64,000 bases of DNA. It comes from JABMPR01 sp964508765 (GTDB taxonomy: Bacteria > Fidelibacterota > UBA8477 > JABMPR01). The position numbers were made by a program, and so were the translations under genes. The notes beneath the pieces were generated by a model that worked only from the letters and a program-made list of their open reading frames with translations, was not told the DNA's origin and searched no databases. Shown here piece by piece: positions 25,355 through 35,153 of this stretch. Numbering within the stretch: position 1 is the first letter of the stretch; each line of letters starts with the position of its first letter. The stretch spans positions 1 to 64,000 of the forward strand of contig CAZDVD010000005.1 of NCBI GenBank assembly GCA_964508765.1, written 5' to 3'.

Positions 25355-26791
25355 ATGGGTGAAGTAAAAGGTTATTTAAAATACGATAGACTGGAACTCA
25401 AAAAAGAGGCAGTCGAAAGTAGAATTAAGCACTACCGGGAGTTTTTGCTTCCCCAGAGCGAGGAAGATCTTAAAACTCAGGGTGCAAGATGCATGGATTG
25501 TGGGATTCCTTTTTGCCAATCGGGATGTCCCGTTGACAATCTCATTCCCGAATGGAATGACCTGGTTTACAAAAATAAATGGGAAGATGCAGCAAAACGA
25601 TTGCTGAGTACCAATAACTTCCCGGAATTCACAGGAAGGGTCTGCCCAGCCCCGTGTGAGACATCCTGTGTGGTCAATATTAATAAACCGGCAGTCACGA
25701 TAAAAAATATTGAAAAAGCGATAATAGAAAAAGCTTTTAAAAATGGCTATATCAAAGCGACACCGCCAGAGACAAGAACGGGCAAGCAGGTGGCAATTAT
25801 TGGCTCGGGTCCAGCTGGGTTGGCTGCCGCAGAGCAATTAAACAAGCTTGGACACTCCATAACTGTTTTTGAAAAGAATGAAGTCCTTGGGGGGCTACTT
25901 ACCCTTGGAATCCCAGATTACAAATTGGATAAAAGTATTGTCCAAAGAAGAGTCGACTTGATGAAAGCTGAGGGAATAACATTCAAGACAAATACCAATA
26001 TCGGAAAAGATGTCAAAATATCTCAGCTAAAAGAAGAGTTTAACGCGATAGTACTTTGTGGTGGTGCTGAAGATCCCAGAGACCTCAATGTAGAGGGAAG
26101 AGATCTTGATGGGATTCACTTCGCGATGGATTTTTTAAGGCAGCAAAATAGAAGAAACGGCAATAGAACGTTTGTAGAAGCTGAAATATCTGCAAAAGGT
26201 AAAAATGTTGTTGTCATTGGAGGTGGAGATACTGGCTCAGATTGCATTGGAACATCCATTAGACAGGGCGCGAAATCAGTCGTTAATTTTGAACTCATGC
26301 CGCAACCACCCACAGAACGTGCAGCACATAACCCCTGGCCTGAGTGGCCATCGATAGATCGAATATCAACATCTATTGAAGAAGGTTGTAAGCGTGAATT
26401 CGCTGTTATGACAAAGGCATTTGTTGGAAAGGCTGGGCAAGTTGAAAAATTAAAAGTCGTCAGGCTGGACTTTGGTGCTCCAGATCCAAAGACAGGAAGA
26501 CGCGCAATGAGTGAAATTCCAAATAGCGAAATTGAGGTAGGGGCTGACTTAGTAATTCTGGCTATGGGTTATTTGGGAGTTGTGAGGAACAATCTGCTAG
26601 ATGAACTACAGATTGCGATGGACAAAAAAAATAATGTAAACGCGGACAACAATTACATGACTAATCTAGATGGAATTTTCACAGCTGGAGATATGCGAAG
26701 TGGCCAATCAATTGTGGTGCGAGCAATCAATGAAGGTCGAACTGTTGCAGAGAGTGTCGATAAATATTTAAGTGAATTGAAAACCGGTTGA
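25355..26791 (+). CDS. gltD: Glutamate synthase (NADPH) small subunit
   Basis: FAD protein that passes electrons from NADPH to GltB. The N-terminal Cys clusters for Fe-S centres are CMDCGIPFCQSGCPVDN and GRVCPAPCETSCV. The first dinucleotide-binding fold is VAIIGSGPAGLAAAEQL (FAD) and the second VVVIGGGDTGSDCIGT (NADPH). Length is 478. Ends with the FAD-contacting FTAGDMRSGQSIVVRAI. Pairs with gltB as an operon. No terminator with a T run is obvious behind it. Confidence 0.96.
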   Translation: MGEVKGYLKYDRLELKKEAVESRIKHYREFLLPQSEEDLKTQGARCMDCGIPFCQSGCPVDNLIPEWNDLVYKNKWEDAAKRLLSTNNFPEFTGRVCPAPCETSCVVNINKPAVTIKNIEKAIIEKAFKNGYIKATPPETRTGKQVAIIGSGPAGLAAAEQLNKLGHSITVFEKNEVLGGLLTLGIPDYKLDKSIVQRRVDLMKAEGITFKTNTNIGKDVKISQLKEEFNAIVLCGGAEDPRDLNVEGRDLDGIHFAMDFLRQQNRRNGNRTFVEAEISAKGKNVVVIGGGDTGSDCIGTSIRQGAKSVVNFELMPQPPTERAAHNPWPEWPSIDRISTSIEEGCKREFAVMTKAFVGKAGQVEKLKVVRLDFGAPDPKTGRRAMSEIPNSEIEVGADLVILAMGYLGVVRNNLLDELQIAMDKKNNVNADNNYMTNLDGIFTAGDMRSGQSIVVRAINEGRTVAESVDKYLSELKTG

Positions 26792-27090
26792 TTGCATGAT
26801 GAATATTGCCTGTTGTCGCTATAAGAGATAAATACAGAAAAATCAATTGAGACAGTTAATTAGTTTAGCACATATTTGTCACACAGACAGGGATCACACC
26901 TTTTCAGATTCGTTGGCAATAGCTTTTCCAGAGACAGCTACCCATTGCGGATCTTGCTTTAAACCCTTGTGCTGTATAAGAGTATGATCGATTTGGTCAC
27001 AAAATAATCGCAAACTTTACTGAGAAAAACATGTCCCTGTCATTGGCAAAACATTATAAAACACATAAACACGTTAATTTTAAAAAGCGG
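26792..27090. other. Spacer upstream of the ilv-leu promoter
   Basis: About 300 bp with no supported gene. A minus-strand open stretch ending at 26894 encodes about 40 residues but has no convincing start or ribosome site; it may be a gene remnant. Confidence 0.5.
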
Positions 27091-27120
27091 TTGCATTTCT
27101 TGGGTATGCAGAGATACAAT
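27091..27120 (+). promoter_or_regulatory. Promoter of the ilv-leu operon
   Basis: TTGCAT (27091-27096), an 18-bp spacer and TACAAT (27115-27120). It has the same hexamers as the his promoter and is close to the arg promoter. The predicted transcript starts about 10 bases before the leader-peptide ATG. Confidence 0.78.
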
Positions 27121-27137
27121 ACATCAGGTTTAATACC

Positions 27138-27308
27138 ATGAGTAGTGAGCAAACATATATGACCTTTCAAAACTCTCCCAAAAGCGGTCAAGCTTTTGCT
27201 TTGAGTGCTGAACTTGAGTCAGTTGTCGCTACAGAGATTTTAAGTATTAATGTCCTGAGTATTCTGGTCCTAGTACTTATTATTATCAACGCCACTCTGA
27301 TCGCCTGA
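27138..27308 (+). CDS. Branched-chain-amino-acid leader peptide
   Basis: A 56-residue ORF upstream of ilvD. Its codons 34-50 read ILSINVLSILVLVLIII: 14 of 17 are Ile, Leu or Val, including an uninterrupted run of nine (ILVLVLIII). This is the composition expected of a multivalent attenuator sensing all three branched-chain aminoacyl-tRNAs, as in the ilvL-type leaders of enteric bacteria. The N-terminal 33 residues are of ordinary composition, making it longer than the enteric leader peptide. The stop is TGA 27306-27308, 126 bp before ilvD. Confidence 0.78.
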   Translation: MSSEQTYMTFQNSPKSGQAFALSAELESVVATEILSINVLSILVLVLIIINATLIA

Positions 27309-27420
27309 TAGAACTTACACAATCATCAGGACTGAGCAGAGAGGCGGCTAACCCCCGACTAAATTAGCTTATACCCCTGATCGAAAAGTTCTTTCCGGAT
27401 TCAGTGTTGTGCAAACTGAA
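27304..27420 (+). promoter_or_regulatory. ilv leader RNA with competing pairings
   Basis: ATCAGG (27325-27330) can pair with CCTGAT at the leader stop (27304-27309) or with CCTGAT at 27376-27381. TTCAGT (27400-27405) can pair with ACTGAA (27415-27420), just before the ilvD ribosome site, or in part with ACTGA at 27331-27335. No stem followed by a T run is visible, so the output could be Rho-dependent termination or translation control and not an intrinsic terminator. Confidence 0.45.
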
Positions 27421-27434
27421 GGGAAGAGACAAGT

Positions 27435-29108
27435 ATGAGATCCGATCTCATAAAAAAAGGATTCGACAAGGCACCCCATCGCAGTCTCCTGCGTGCAACA
27501 GGAGTCATTCAAAAAGATTCAGATTTTGACAAACCATTTATTGGGGTGGCTAATTCATATATCGACCTGATTCCAGGTCATGTCCATCTCCAGGCATTTG
27601 GAGATGTCGCTAAAAAAGCGGTACGCGAAGCAGGAGGCATTCCCTTTGAGTTTAACACCATTGGTGTGGATGATGGGATTGCCATGGGGCATTTGGGAAT
27701 GCGTTACTCCCTGCCCAGTCGTGAACTCATCGCAGACAGTGTTGAAACGGTAGCAGAAGCTCACCGTCTGGATGGTCTTATCTGTATCTCCAGCTGCGAC
27801 AAAATTGTTCCAGGGATGCTTATGGCTGTCTTGCGTATGAATATCCCGGCGGTATTTGTGGCTGGTGGCCCCATGAAGGCTGGAAAAACTGCCAATGGCG
27901 ATAAGGTCGATCTCATCTCTGTTTTTGAGGGGGTTGGTAAACATCAGGCGGGAATCATCAATGACGATGAGTTGAAAGAATTGGAAGAACAGGGCTGTCC
28001 AACTTGCGGCTCCTGCTCAGGTATGTTTACCGCCAATTCAATGAACTGTCTTATGGAAGCTCTGGGTATGGCCATGCCTGGAAACGGCAGCATGTTAGCC
28101 ACCGACAAGGGGCGCTTAAACCTGGTTCAGGATTGTGCCAAAGCGATCATGCGATTGGTTGAAGAGGATATAAAACCAAGGGATATTGTCACTCGTGAGA
28201 CCATCCTGAATGCCTTTGCTCTAGATATGGCCATGGGCGGCAGCACCAACACCGTACTTCATACTCTGGCTGCAGCCACAGAAGCTGAAATTGATTTTGA
28301 TCTAAACGAATTAAATGCACTGAGCCGTAAAACACCCTATTTGTGTAAGGTAAGTCCAGCTACCGATCGCGTACATATGGAAGATGTTCATCTGGCAGGC
28401 GGTATCTCAGCCATTTTAAAAGAATTATCCCGAGTAGAGGGATTGCTGGATCTGGATCGACCCACCATCACTGGCAAAACTCTGGGTGAGACCATCGCTT
28501 CTGCAAATCGCCCTAACAATGAGGTTATTCGATCCATCGAAAAGCCCTATTCTCAAGAGGGTGGTTTAGCCATTCTCTATGGAAATTTGGCCCCCAATGG
28601 CTCTGTTATTAAAACAGGTGCAGTTGATCCCCAAATGATGGTCCATACTGGTCCAGCCCGCATATATGAATCTCAAGATGAGGCAGTACTCGGAATCAAA
28701 ACCGGCGAAGTCAAATCTGGTGATGTGGTGGTCATCCGCTATGAAGGTCCTAAAGGTGGACCCGGGATGCCGGAAATGCTGGCTCCAACCAGCTCCATTA
28801 TGGGTATGGGTCTGGGCAGTGAAGTTGCCCTGATCACGGATGGAAGATTCTCTGGCGGTACCCGTGGAGCCTGTGTGGGTCATGTATCTCCAGAAGCTGC
28901 ATCTGGCGGTCCAATTGCCAGCCTTCATGCCGGTGATATGATTACTATTGATATACCAAACAGACAACTATCTGTTGCCTTAACAGATGCGGAAATAGCT
29001 CTACGAATGGATGCTTTGCCACTATTCGAACCAAAAATTAAATCAGGATACCTCACTCGTTACAGTCGCATGGTAACCTCAGCAAATACAGGAGCAGTGC
29101 TCAAATGA
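27435..29108 (+). CDS. ilvD: Dihydroxy-acid dehydratase
   Basis: Dehydrates dihydroxy-isovalerate and dihydroxy-methylvalerate, the third common step of valine and isoleucine synthesis. Fe-S ligand Cys are in SSCDKIVPG and GCPTCGSCSGMFTANSMNC. Further signatures are the metal-binding DDGIAMGH, and GRFSGGTRG with GHVSPEA near the end. 557 residues. AAGGGAAGAG precedes ATG 27435. First structural gene after the branched-chain leader peptide, overlapping ilvB by 4 nt. Confidence 0.96.
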   Translation: MRSDLIKKGFDKAPHRSLLRATGVIQKDSDFDKPFIGVANSYIDLIPGHVHLQAFGDVAKKAVREAGGIPFEFNTIGVDDGIAMGHLGMRYSLPSRELIADSVETVAEAHRLDGLICISSCDKIVPGMLMAVLRMNIPAVFVAGGPMKAGKTANGDKVDLISVFEGVGKHQAGIINDDELKELEEQGCPTCGSCSGMFTANSMNCLMEALGMAMPGNGSMLATDKGRLNLVQDCAKAIMRLVEEDIKPRDIVTRETILNAFALDMAMGGSTNTVLHTLAAATEAEIDFDLNELNALSRKTPYLCKVSPATDRVHMEDVHLAGGISAILKELSRVEGLLDLDRPTITGKTLGETIASANRPNNEVIRSIEKPYSQEGGLAILYGNLAPNGSVIKTGAVDPQMMVHTGPARIYESQDEAVLGIKTGEVKSGDVVVIRYEGPKGGPGMPEMLAPTSSIMGMGLGSEVALITDGRFSGGTRGACVGHVSPEAASGGPIASLHAGDMITIDIPNRQLSVALTDAEIALRMDALPLFEPKIKSGYLTRYSRMVTSANTGAVLK

Positions 29109-30850
29109 GTAAGACAGCTATAACAAATGAAAACAAAGTGATCAGCGGCGCGGAGATTGTCTGGGAGTGTTTGATCCGAGAGGAAGTAGAAGTTGTTTTT
29201 GGCTATCCAGGTGGTGCCAGCCTTCCTATTTATGATGCTCTGGTAAAATATAATGATCAGATCCATCATGTCCTGACTCGTCATGAGCAAAATGCTGCCC
29301 ATGCGGCGGATGGATTTGCGCGTGCCAGCGGAAAAGTTGGCGTGGCCATGGCAACCTCTGGTCCTGGTGCAACGAACCTCATTACTGGAGTGGCCACAGC
29401 CATGATGGATTCCATCCCCCTGGTGTGTATTACTGGTCAGGTCGGACGAGCATCGCTTGGGAGTGATGCTTTTCAGGAAACAGATATCCTGGGAGCCATG
29501 ATCCCCCTGACCAAGCACAGTTATCAGGTCAATGATATCAATAAACTGGCAGTAACCATTAAGGATGCCTTTTACATTGCTCGTACAGGTCGACCAGGTC
29601 CGGTTCTCATAGATATTCCCAAAGATGTTCAGAATGAATCTATCGAGTTTGTCTATCCACAAACCCATGATGTTTTGCCTGGCTACAACCCTGTGATCCG
29701 CGCAACTGAATCAGAGTTAAGTGAAGTTGCAAGATTGATCAACTCCGCCAAGAATCCTGTCATTCTGGCGGGCCATGGTGTGCTTTTATCGGGAGCTACT
29801 CATGAACTCACTACCCTGGCAGAAAAGGCGGATATCCCTGTAGCAGTAACCCTGCTGGGAATAGGTGGTATTCCAGCCAGTCATCCCAAATGCATTGGTT
29901 TTATGGGTATGCATGGTGGGTATTGGGTAAATCACGCCATTCAGGAAGCAGATTTGCTGATTGCCTGCGGGATGCGTTTTGATGATAGGGTGACAGGTAA
30001 GCTCGAGACCTATTCACCTAATTCAAAAAAGATTCATATTGATATCGATCCCACCGAGCTAAATAAAAACATTATTGTTGATGTCGGCATCCGTGGAGAT
30101 TTGAAGGCGGTATTAACCGCAGCACTTCCCAAAATCAAAGATACAAAGCATGATGCCTGGTCAAATCAAATCAAGGGCTGGATGAAACAGTCCAAAACCA
30201 AAGATATCCTTAATGGAAAATCTGATAAACTTAATGGTGCCTTTGTAGTTCGAGATCTTTGGGAGGCTACCAAGGGAGAAGCCCTGATTGTCACCGATGT
30301 GGGCCAGCATCAAATGACAGTTGCCCAATACTATTATCAGGATCATGCGAATTCACTTCTGACCTCTGGAGGTTTGGGGACTATGGGGTATGGGGTTCCG
30401 GCAGCTATTGGAGCCAGTTTTTCTGGTAGAAAAAAGAATATTTGGGCTGTGGTAGGAGATGGTGGTATCCAGATGACTATCCAGGAACTGGCGACAGCCG
30501 TCCAGGAAAATGCCAATATCAATATTGCCCTGATAAACAATGGCCATCTCGGAATGGTGAGACAGTGGCAGGAGATGTTCTATGATAATCGTTACAGTGA
30601 AACCCCCATTTCTGGACCGGACTATTTAAAGTTAACCGAAGCCTATGGAATGAAGGGCTATCGAGTGACGGAGAGGAAAGATGTCATTTCAACGGTGCTT
30701 GAAGCTCAAGCACATGATGGTCCAACCCTCATCGAGTTTGTCGTTGAGCCCATGGAAATGGTCTACCCCATGGTAACTACTGGATCTGCCCTCAATGAAA
30801 TGGTGCAGCGTCCCCTGGCCGAAGAACAATTTTCAGATATGGAGATATAG
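29105..30850 (+). CDS. ilvB: Acetolactate synthase catalytic subunit
   Basis: Thiamine-diphosphate enzyme forming acetolactate or acetohydroxybutyrate. The catalytic Glu is in LTRHEQNAAHAADGFA, and the ThDP/Mg motif is GDGGIQMTIQELATAVQ, ending in ALINN. The FAD-binding central domain is present. 581 residues. It overlaps ilvD and lies 9 nt before its regulatory subunit ilvN. Confidence 0.96.
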   Translation: MSKTAITNENKVISGAEIVWECLIREEVEVVFGYPGGASLPIYDALVKYNDQIHHVLTRHEQNAAHAADGFARASGKVGVAMATSGPGATNLITGVATAMMDSIPLVCITGQVGRASLGSDAFQETDILGAMIPLTKHSYQVNDINKLAVTIKDAFYIARTGRPGPVLIDIPKDVQNESIEFVYPQTHDVLPGYNPVIRATESELSEVARLINSAKNPVILAGHGVLLSGATHELTTLAEKADIPVAVTLLGIGGIPASHPKCIGFMGMHGGYWVNHAIQEADLLIACGMRFDDRVTGKLETYSPNSKKIHIDIDPTELNKNIIVDVGIRGDLKAVLTAALPKIKDTKHDAWSNQIKGWMKQSKTKDILNGKSDKLNGAFVVRDLWEATKGEALIVTDVGQHQMTVAQYYYQDHANSLLTSGGLGTMGYGVPAAIGASFSGRKKNIWAVVGDGGIQMTIQELATAVQENANINIALINNGHLGMVRQWQEMFYDNRYSETPISGPDYLKLTEAYGMKGYRVTERKDVISTVLEAQAHDGPTLIEFVVEPMEMVYPMVTTGSALNEMVQRPLAEEQFSDMEI

Positions 30851-30859
30851 GAGTTAATC

Positions 30860-31429
30860 ATGCAGAAATCAGAACATACAATCGTGGCCTTTGTAGAAGA
30901 TGAACCGGGTGTTCTGAACCGGATCGTCTCATTGCTCAGACGTCGAAATTTTAACATCAAAAGCATTGTGGCCGGAGCAACCGAACGGACGGGACTCACC
31001 AGAATGACCATTGTGACCGATGAATCCAACCAGCACCGTAGAGTTAATATGGCACACAACATCCAAAAACTGGTGAACGCCTATACTGTGGAAGATGTCA
31101 CCGATGTGCCCTCAGTGATCCGGGAGTATATGCTGGCCAAGGTTTCTGTCACCAACGGTGATAGGACAGAATTAGACCTACTCACCCGTGAGTATGGTGC
31201 CAAGATCATCGACTCTGAAGAAGGAGCAGTCATCGTGGAAGCCACGGGCTATGATATGGAAATCGAATCATTTCTGCAAAAGCTCAAGGAGTATGACATT
31301 GTCGAGCTTATGCGTACAGGCAAAATGGCCATGCGAAGGGGAAGTCACCTTGAATTGAAGGCCAAATTAGAAATGATGTCCACAGACCAGCAGTGGACCA
31401 CCAAACAAATTCAATCAGCGATTAGTTAG
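30860..31429 (+). CDS. ilvN: Acetolactate synthase regulatory subunit
   Basis: A 189-residue ACT-domain protein (IVAFVEDEPGVLNRIVSLLR, with RRRNFNIKSI following) that confers valine feedback on IlvB. A second domain at about 85-160 (ALS_ss_C type) is present, so this is the long form of the subunit. An AGGAG-like ribosome site precedes ATG 30860. Located between ilvB and ilvC. Confidence 0.94.
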   Translation: MQKSEHTIVAFVEDEPGVLNRIVSLLRRRNFNIKSIVAGATERTGLTRMTIVTDESNQHRRVNMAHNIQKLVNAYTVEDVTDVPSVIREYMLAKVSVTNGDRTELDLLTREYGAKIIDSEEGAVIVEATGYDMEIESFLQKLKEYDIVELMRTGKMAMRRGSHLELKAKLEMMSTDQQWTTKQIQSAIS

Positions 31430-31447
31430 AGTAAGAGGATTTTTCAG

Positions 31448-32449
31448 ATGAATGTAAATGCGTTTTATGATAGTGATGCAGATCTGTCACTTCTTGAGGG
31501 AAAAAAGTGTGCGGTTTTGGGATATGGAAGCCAAGGTCATGCACATTCGTTGAATCTCATGGAATCCGGCGTGGATGTTTGTGTTGGACTCCGCAAAGAA
31601 AGTGCTTCCTGGCAAAAAGCAGAAGCTGCTGGCTTAAAAGTAATGACTATTGCTGAGGCTACAGCTTCAGCTGACATCGTTATGTTGTTGCTTCCCGATC
31701 AGACCATGAAAGCCATCTATGATACTGAAGTTGCTCCCAATATGACAGGGGTGAGTACCCTTGCTTTTGGACACGGCTTTAACATCCATTACAAACAGAT
31801 TGTGCCACCAGCCCATGTGAACGTCATCATGGTTGCACCCAAAAGCCCCGGTCATCTCGTTCGCCGTACCTACCAGAATGGTCAGGGTGTACCCTGTCTT
31901 GTTGCAGTTGAACAGGATGCCAGCGGCAACGCTAAAGATCTGGCCCTGGCCTGGGCCAAAGGCATTGGCTGTACACGCGCAGGAGCCCTGGAAACCAATT
32001 TTAAAGATGAAACTGAAACCGATCTCTTTGGTGAGCAAGCCGTTCTGTGCGGTGGTGTTGCTGATCTGGTTAAAAGTGGCTTCGAGACACTGACTGAGGG
32101 TGGCTATCCCGCTGATCTTGCTTACTTCGAATGTATGCATGAACTCAAGCTCATTGTAGATCTCTTCTATGAAGGTGGCTTGTCCGGGATGAATTACTCT
32201 GTAAGTGAAACAGCAGAATATGGTGGCATGACTCGCGGTCCCCGCGTGATTGATGCAGATACCAAGAAACGGATGAAGACGATTTTGGGAGAAGTGCAGG
32301 ATGGATCATTTGCCAGGGAATGGCTCAAGGAATCCGCTTCTGGAGCCAAAAATTTCGAGGCCTTGCGTAAGCAGAACCAGGAGCATCCCATTGAAGTGGT
32401 TGGGAAAAAATTACGTGGAATGATGAGCTTTATTGGAAATAAGGGCTAA
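31448..32449 (+). CDS. ilvC: Ketol-acid reductoisomerase (class I)
   Basis: Isomerises and reduces acetolactate with NADPH and Mg. The Rossmann motif is GYGSQGHAHSLNL, followed by the cofactor loop GLRKES. The Mg-binding Asp/Glu segments are in ETDLFGEQAVLCGG and CMHELKLIVDL. 333 residues marks the short class I type, unlike the ~490-residue enzyme of E. coli. Confidence 0.96.
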   Translation: MNVNAFYDSDADLSLLEGKKCAVLGYGSQGHAHSLNLMESGVDVCVGLRKESASWQKAEAAGLKVMTIAEATASADIVMLLLPDQTMKAIYDTEVAPNMTGVSTLAFGHGFNIHYKQIVPPAHVNVIMVAPKSPGHLVRRTYQNGQGVPCLVAVEQDASGNAKDLALAWAKGIGCTRAGALETNFKDETETDLFGEQAVLCGGVADLVKSGFETLTEGGYPADLAYFECMHELKLIVDLFYEGGLSGMNYSVSETAEYGGMTRGPRVIDADTKKRMKTILGEVQDGSFAREWLKESASGAKNFEALRKQNQEHPIEVVGKKLRGMMSFIGNKG

Positions 32450-32456
32450 TAAATCA

Positions 32457-33539
32457 ATGCAATCCTATAAAATTACTATTCTCCCTGGAGATGGTATCGG
32501 TCCTGAGGTGATGGAAGCTGCCTTAAAGGTTCTTGATGCTGTGGGAGAAATGGAATCTGTCAAATTCGAATATGATTATGCCCAGGTCGGTGGTTGTGCC
32601 ATTGACGAGACGGGGAAACCCCTCTCAAAGGAAACCCTGGATATGTGCCAGCAATCGGATGCTGTTCTCCTTGGCGCCGTTGGCGGTCCTAAATGGGAAT
32701 CCTTACCTCAAGACCAAAAACCGGAGCAAGCCCTTCTGCAACTCCGGGGCGGCCTGGGATTATATTCAAATCTACGACCGGCAATGGTCTTTCCTGCCCT
32801 GGCTGATGCATCTTCTCTCCGTGAGGAAGTGGTTGCAGGCGTGGATGTCATGGTGGTCAGAGAGTTAACCGGAGGCATCTATTTTGGAACTCCCAAAGGT
32901 GCCGATGCAAACAAGGGGTGGAACACCATGGTCTACGAACGACATGAGGTGGAACGTATTGCCCGAGTCGCATTCGATCTCGCCCGGAAACGTAGTAGTC
33001 GTGTGACCTCAGTAGATAAGGCAAATGTGCTGGATGTTTCCCAGTTCTGGCGTGATATCGTTATTGAAGTTCATCAGGATTATCCAGATGTAGAATTGGA
33101 TCATATGTACGTTGACAATGCAGCGATGCAACTGGTGCGCACACCCAAACAGTTTGATGTTATCGTGACTGGAAACATGTTTGGCGATATTCTCAGCGAT
33201 ATTGCTTCCATGGTGACTGGTAGTCTAGGTATGTTGCCCTCTGCCAGCCTCGGTGAAAAATATGCCCTCTATGAACCAGTACATGGGTCTGCTCCAGATA
33301 TCGCAGGACAAAACAAAGCCAATCCCTTGGCCATGATTATGTCAGTCGCAATGATGTTGAGTTATACCCTGGATATGGGCAAAGCAGGAGCAGCCTTGCA
33401 GACCGCAGTTTCTGAAGTGCTGGAGGCTGGATACCGCACTGGTGAGATTTACCAGGATGGTGACAAGCTGGTGACGACCACAGAAATGAGCGATCTGGTG
33501 ATTAAGCAGTTGACTCAAATCAATGAGAGGGTTGCATGA
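32457..33539 (+). CDS. leuB: 3-isopropylmalate dehydrogenase
   Basis: Oxidatively decarboxylates 3-isopropylmalate; with CimA in the operon it can also act on 3-methylmalate. I start at ATG 32457 (MQSYKITILPGDGIGPEV), the usual N-terminus, and not at the TTG 32433 inside ilvC. Substrate-binding Arg are in QLRGGLGLYSNLRPA. The catalytic Tyr and Lys are in GGIYFG and SVDKANVL. The metal-binding Asp are in NMFGDILSDIAS. 360 residues, 7 nt after ilvC. Confidence 0.95.
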   Translation: MQSYKITILPGDGIGPEVMEAALKVLDAVGEMESVKFEYDYAQVGGCAIDETGKPLSKETLDMCQQSDAVLLGAVGGPKWESLPQDQKPEQALLQLRGGLGLYSNLRPAMVFPALADASSLREEVVAGVDVMVVRELTGGIYFGTPKGADANKGWNTMVYERHEVERIARVAFDLARKRSSRVTSVDKANVLDVSQFWRDIVIEVHQDYPDVELDHMYVDNAAMQLVRTPKQFDVIVTGNMFGDILSDIASMVTGSLGMLPSASLGEKYALYEPVHGSAPDIAGQNKANPLAMIMSVAMMLSYTLDMGKAGAALQTAVSEVLEAGYRTGEIYQDGDKLVTTTEMSDLVIKQLTQINERVA

Positions 33540-33575
33540 TCGAGTCAGAAACACATTGCTGCAAGGGAATCATCC

Positions 33576-35153
33576 ATGAGTGAAAAAGTAATCATATTTG
33601 ACACCACCCTGAGAGATGGTGAACAATCGCCAGGTGCTTCCCTGACACTCCTTGAAAAAGTGGAAATTGCACGTCAATTAGATAAACTGGGAGTGGATGT
33701 CATTGAAGCTGGGTTCCCCATTTCATCACCGACACAATTTGATGCTGTTCAGCGTATTGGGGGAGAAGTCTCAGCAGTCGTTGCCGGATTAGCCAGAGCA
33801 CTCGAACCAGATATTGATGCTGTCAGGCGTGCCCTCGAGCAAACTGAGAAATATCGCATACATACCTTTATGGGTACTTCAGATATTCATATCACTCAAA
33901 AGTTCGGTAGTGACCGCTATGGTAAAAATCTGACTGACAAACGTCAGAAGGTCATTCAAATGGCCTGTGATGCAGTTGCCTATGCCAAGACCTTTTCACC
34001 AGATGTGGAATTCTCACCTGAAGATGCCGGACGAACCGATATCGAATATCTCGTTGAAATTGTTGAAGCCGTCATCGCTGCAGGTGCTACCACGGTAAAT
34101 ATTCCTGATACGACAGGCTATACCTTTCCAGTAGAATTCGGTGAGAAGATTGCCGCTTTGAAAGAGAGAGTATCCAATATTGATCAAGCTGTTATCAGTG
34201 TGCATTGTCACAATGATCTTGGGCTGGCAGTAGCCAATTCATTGACTGCCATATCACAAGGCGCTCGACAGGTTGAATGTACCATCAATGGAATTGGTGA
34301 ACGTGCTGGAAATGCCTCTCTGGAAGAGATTGTCATGGCGCTGAAGATTCGTTCAGAACTATGGGATTGTCACACCGACATCCATACGGAAGAGATCATG
34401 AATACCTCTCGCATGGTGTCCAGGTACACTGGTATGCTGGTTCAACCCAATAAGGCTATCGTTGGTGAAAATGCCTTTGCCCACGAGTCTGGTATTCATC
34501 AGGATGGCATGCTAAAGAATCGCAATACCTATGAGATCATGAATCCTGATGCCATCGGCATCGGTGAGAGCAAAATTGTGCTTGGCCGACATTCTGGACG
34601 AGCCGGTTTAAAATCTCGCCTGGAAGCCCTGGGATATCATCTGGATAAAGAACACCTCAAGGTCATTTACAAAGAATTCGTTGAATTGGCGGACAAAAAG
34701 AAGGAAGTCTTTGATGAAGATCTGCGCGCCATTATGGGTGAAGTTTTAGATCAGGAAGATACCTTCTACAAGCTGGATTATTTGCATGTAAATCTTGGAA
34801 CGACCACTATTCCAGTAGCCATTGTACGCATTGAGACACCTGAAAAAGTCTATGAAGATTCAGCTACGGGTGATGGTCCTGTGGCAGCCTGTTTTAGAGC
34901 GATTGCAAGAGCCCTCGGTATCCGCCAGCAGTTCAATCTGGAATACTATCAGGTACGTTCCATTACACGAGGGAAGAGTGCTTTGGGAGAAGTGACGCTG
35001 AGATTGCATCATGATGGTGACATCTACGCTGGCAGGGGCATCTCCACCGATACCATAGAAGCCAGTGCCAAAGCCTACCTGGAAGCACTGAATCAGCACA
35101 AGCGGAAACAGGAATTAGATGAAACCACTGAAACTGTGAAAGAACATGTCTAA
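33576..35153 (+). CDS. leuA: 2-isopropylmalate synthase
   Basis: Condenses acetyl-CoA with 2-oxoisovalerate, committing carbon to leucine. TIM barrel with FDTTLRDGEQSPGA and the metal-binding HxH (SVHCHNDLGLAVANS). The C-terminal LeuA dimer (allosteric, leucine-binding) domain is intact at about residues 370-510. 525 residues. AAGGGA lies before ATG 33576. The stop overlaps the leuC start by one base. Confidence 0.95.
   Translation: MSEKVIIFDTTLRDGEQSPGASLTLLEKVEIARQLDKLGVDVIEAGFPISSPTQFDAVQRIGGEVSAVVAGLARALEPDIDAVRRALEQTEKYRIHTFMGTSDIHITQKFGSDRYGKNLTDKRQKVIQMACDAVAYAKTFSPDVEFSPEDAGRTDIEYLVEIVEAVIAAGATTVNIPDTTGYTFPVEFGEKIAALKERVSNIDQAVISVHCHNDLGLAVANSLTAISQGARQVECTINGIGERAGNASLEEIVMALKIRSELWDCHTDIHTEEIMNTSRMVSRYTGMLVQPNKAIVGENAFAHESGIHQDGMLKNRNTYEIMNPDAIGIGESKIVLGRHSGRAGLKSRLEALGYHLDKEHLKVIYKEFVELADKKKEVFDEDLRAIMGEVLDQEDTFYKLDYLHVNLGTTTIPVAIVRIETPEKVYEDSATGDGPVAACFRAIARALGIRQQFNLEYYQVRSITRGKSALGEVTLRLHHDGDIYAGRGISTDTIEASAKAYLEALNQHKRKQELDETTETVKEHV

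Noticed and set aside
26894..27015. Minus-strand open stretch of about 40 codons before the ilv promoter
   Set aside because: No start codon with a ribosome site and an upstream stop. At best a remnant of a gene.
32433..32456. Upstream TTG start for leuB
   Set aside because: It lies inside ilvC and adds eight residues not typical of LeuB; ATG 32457 gives the usual start.
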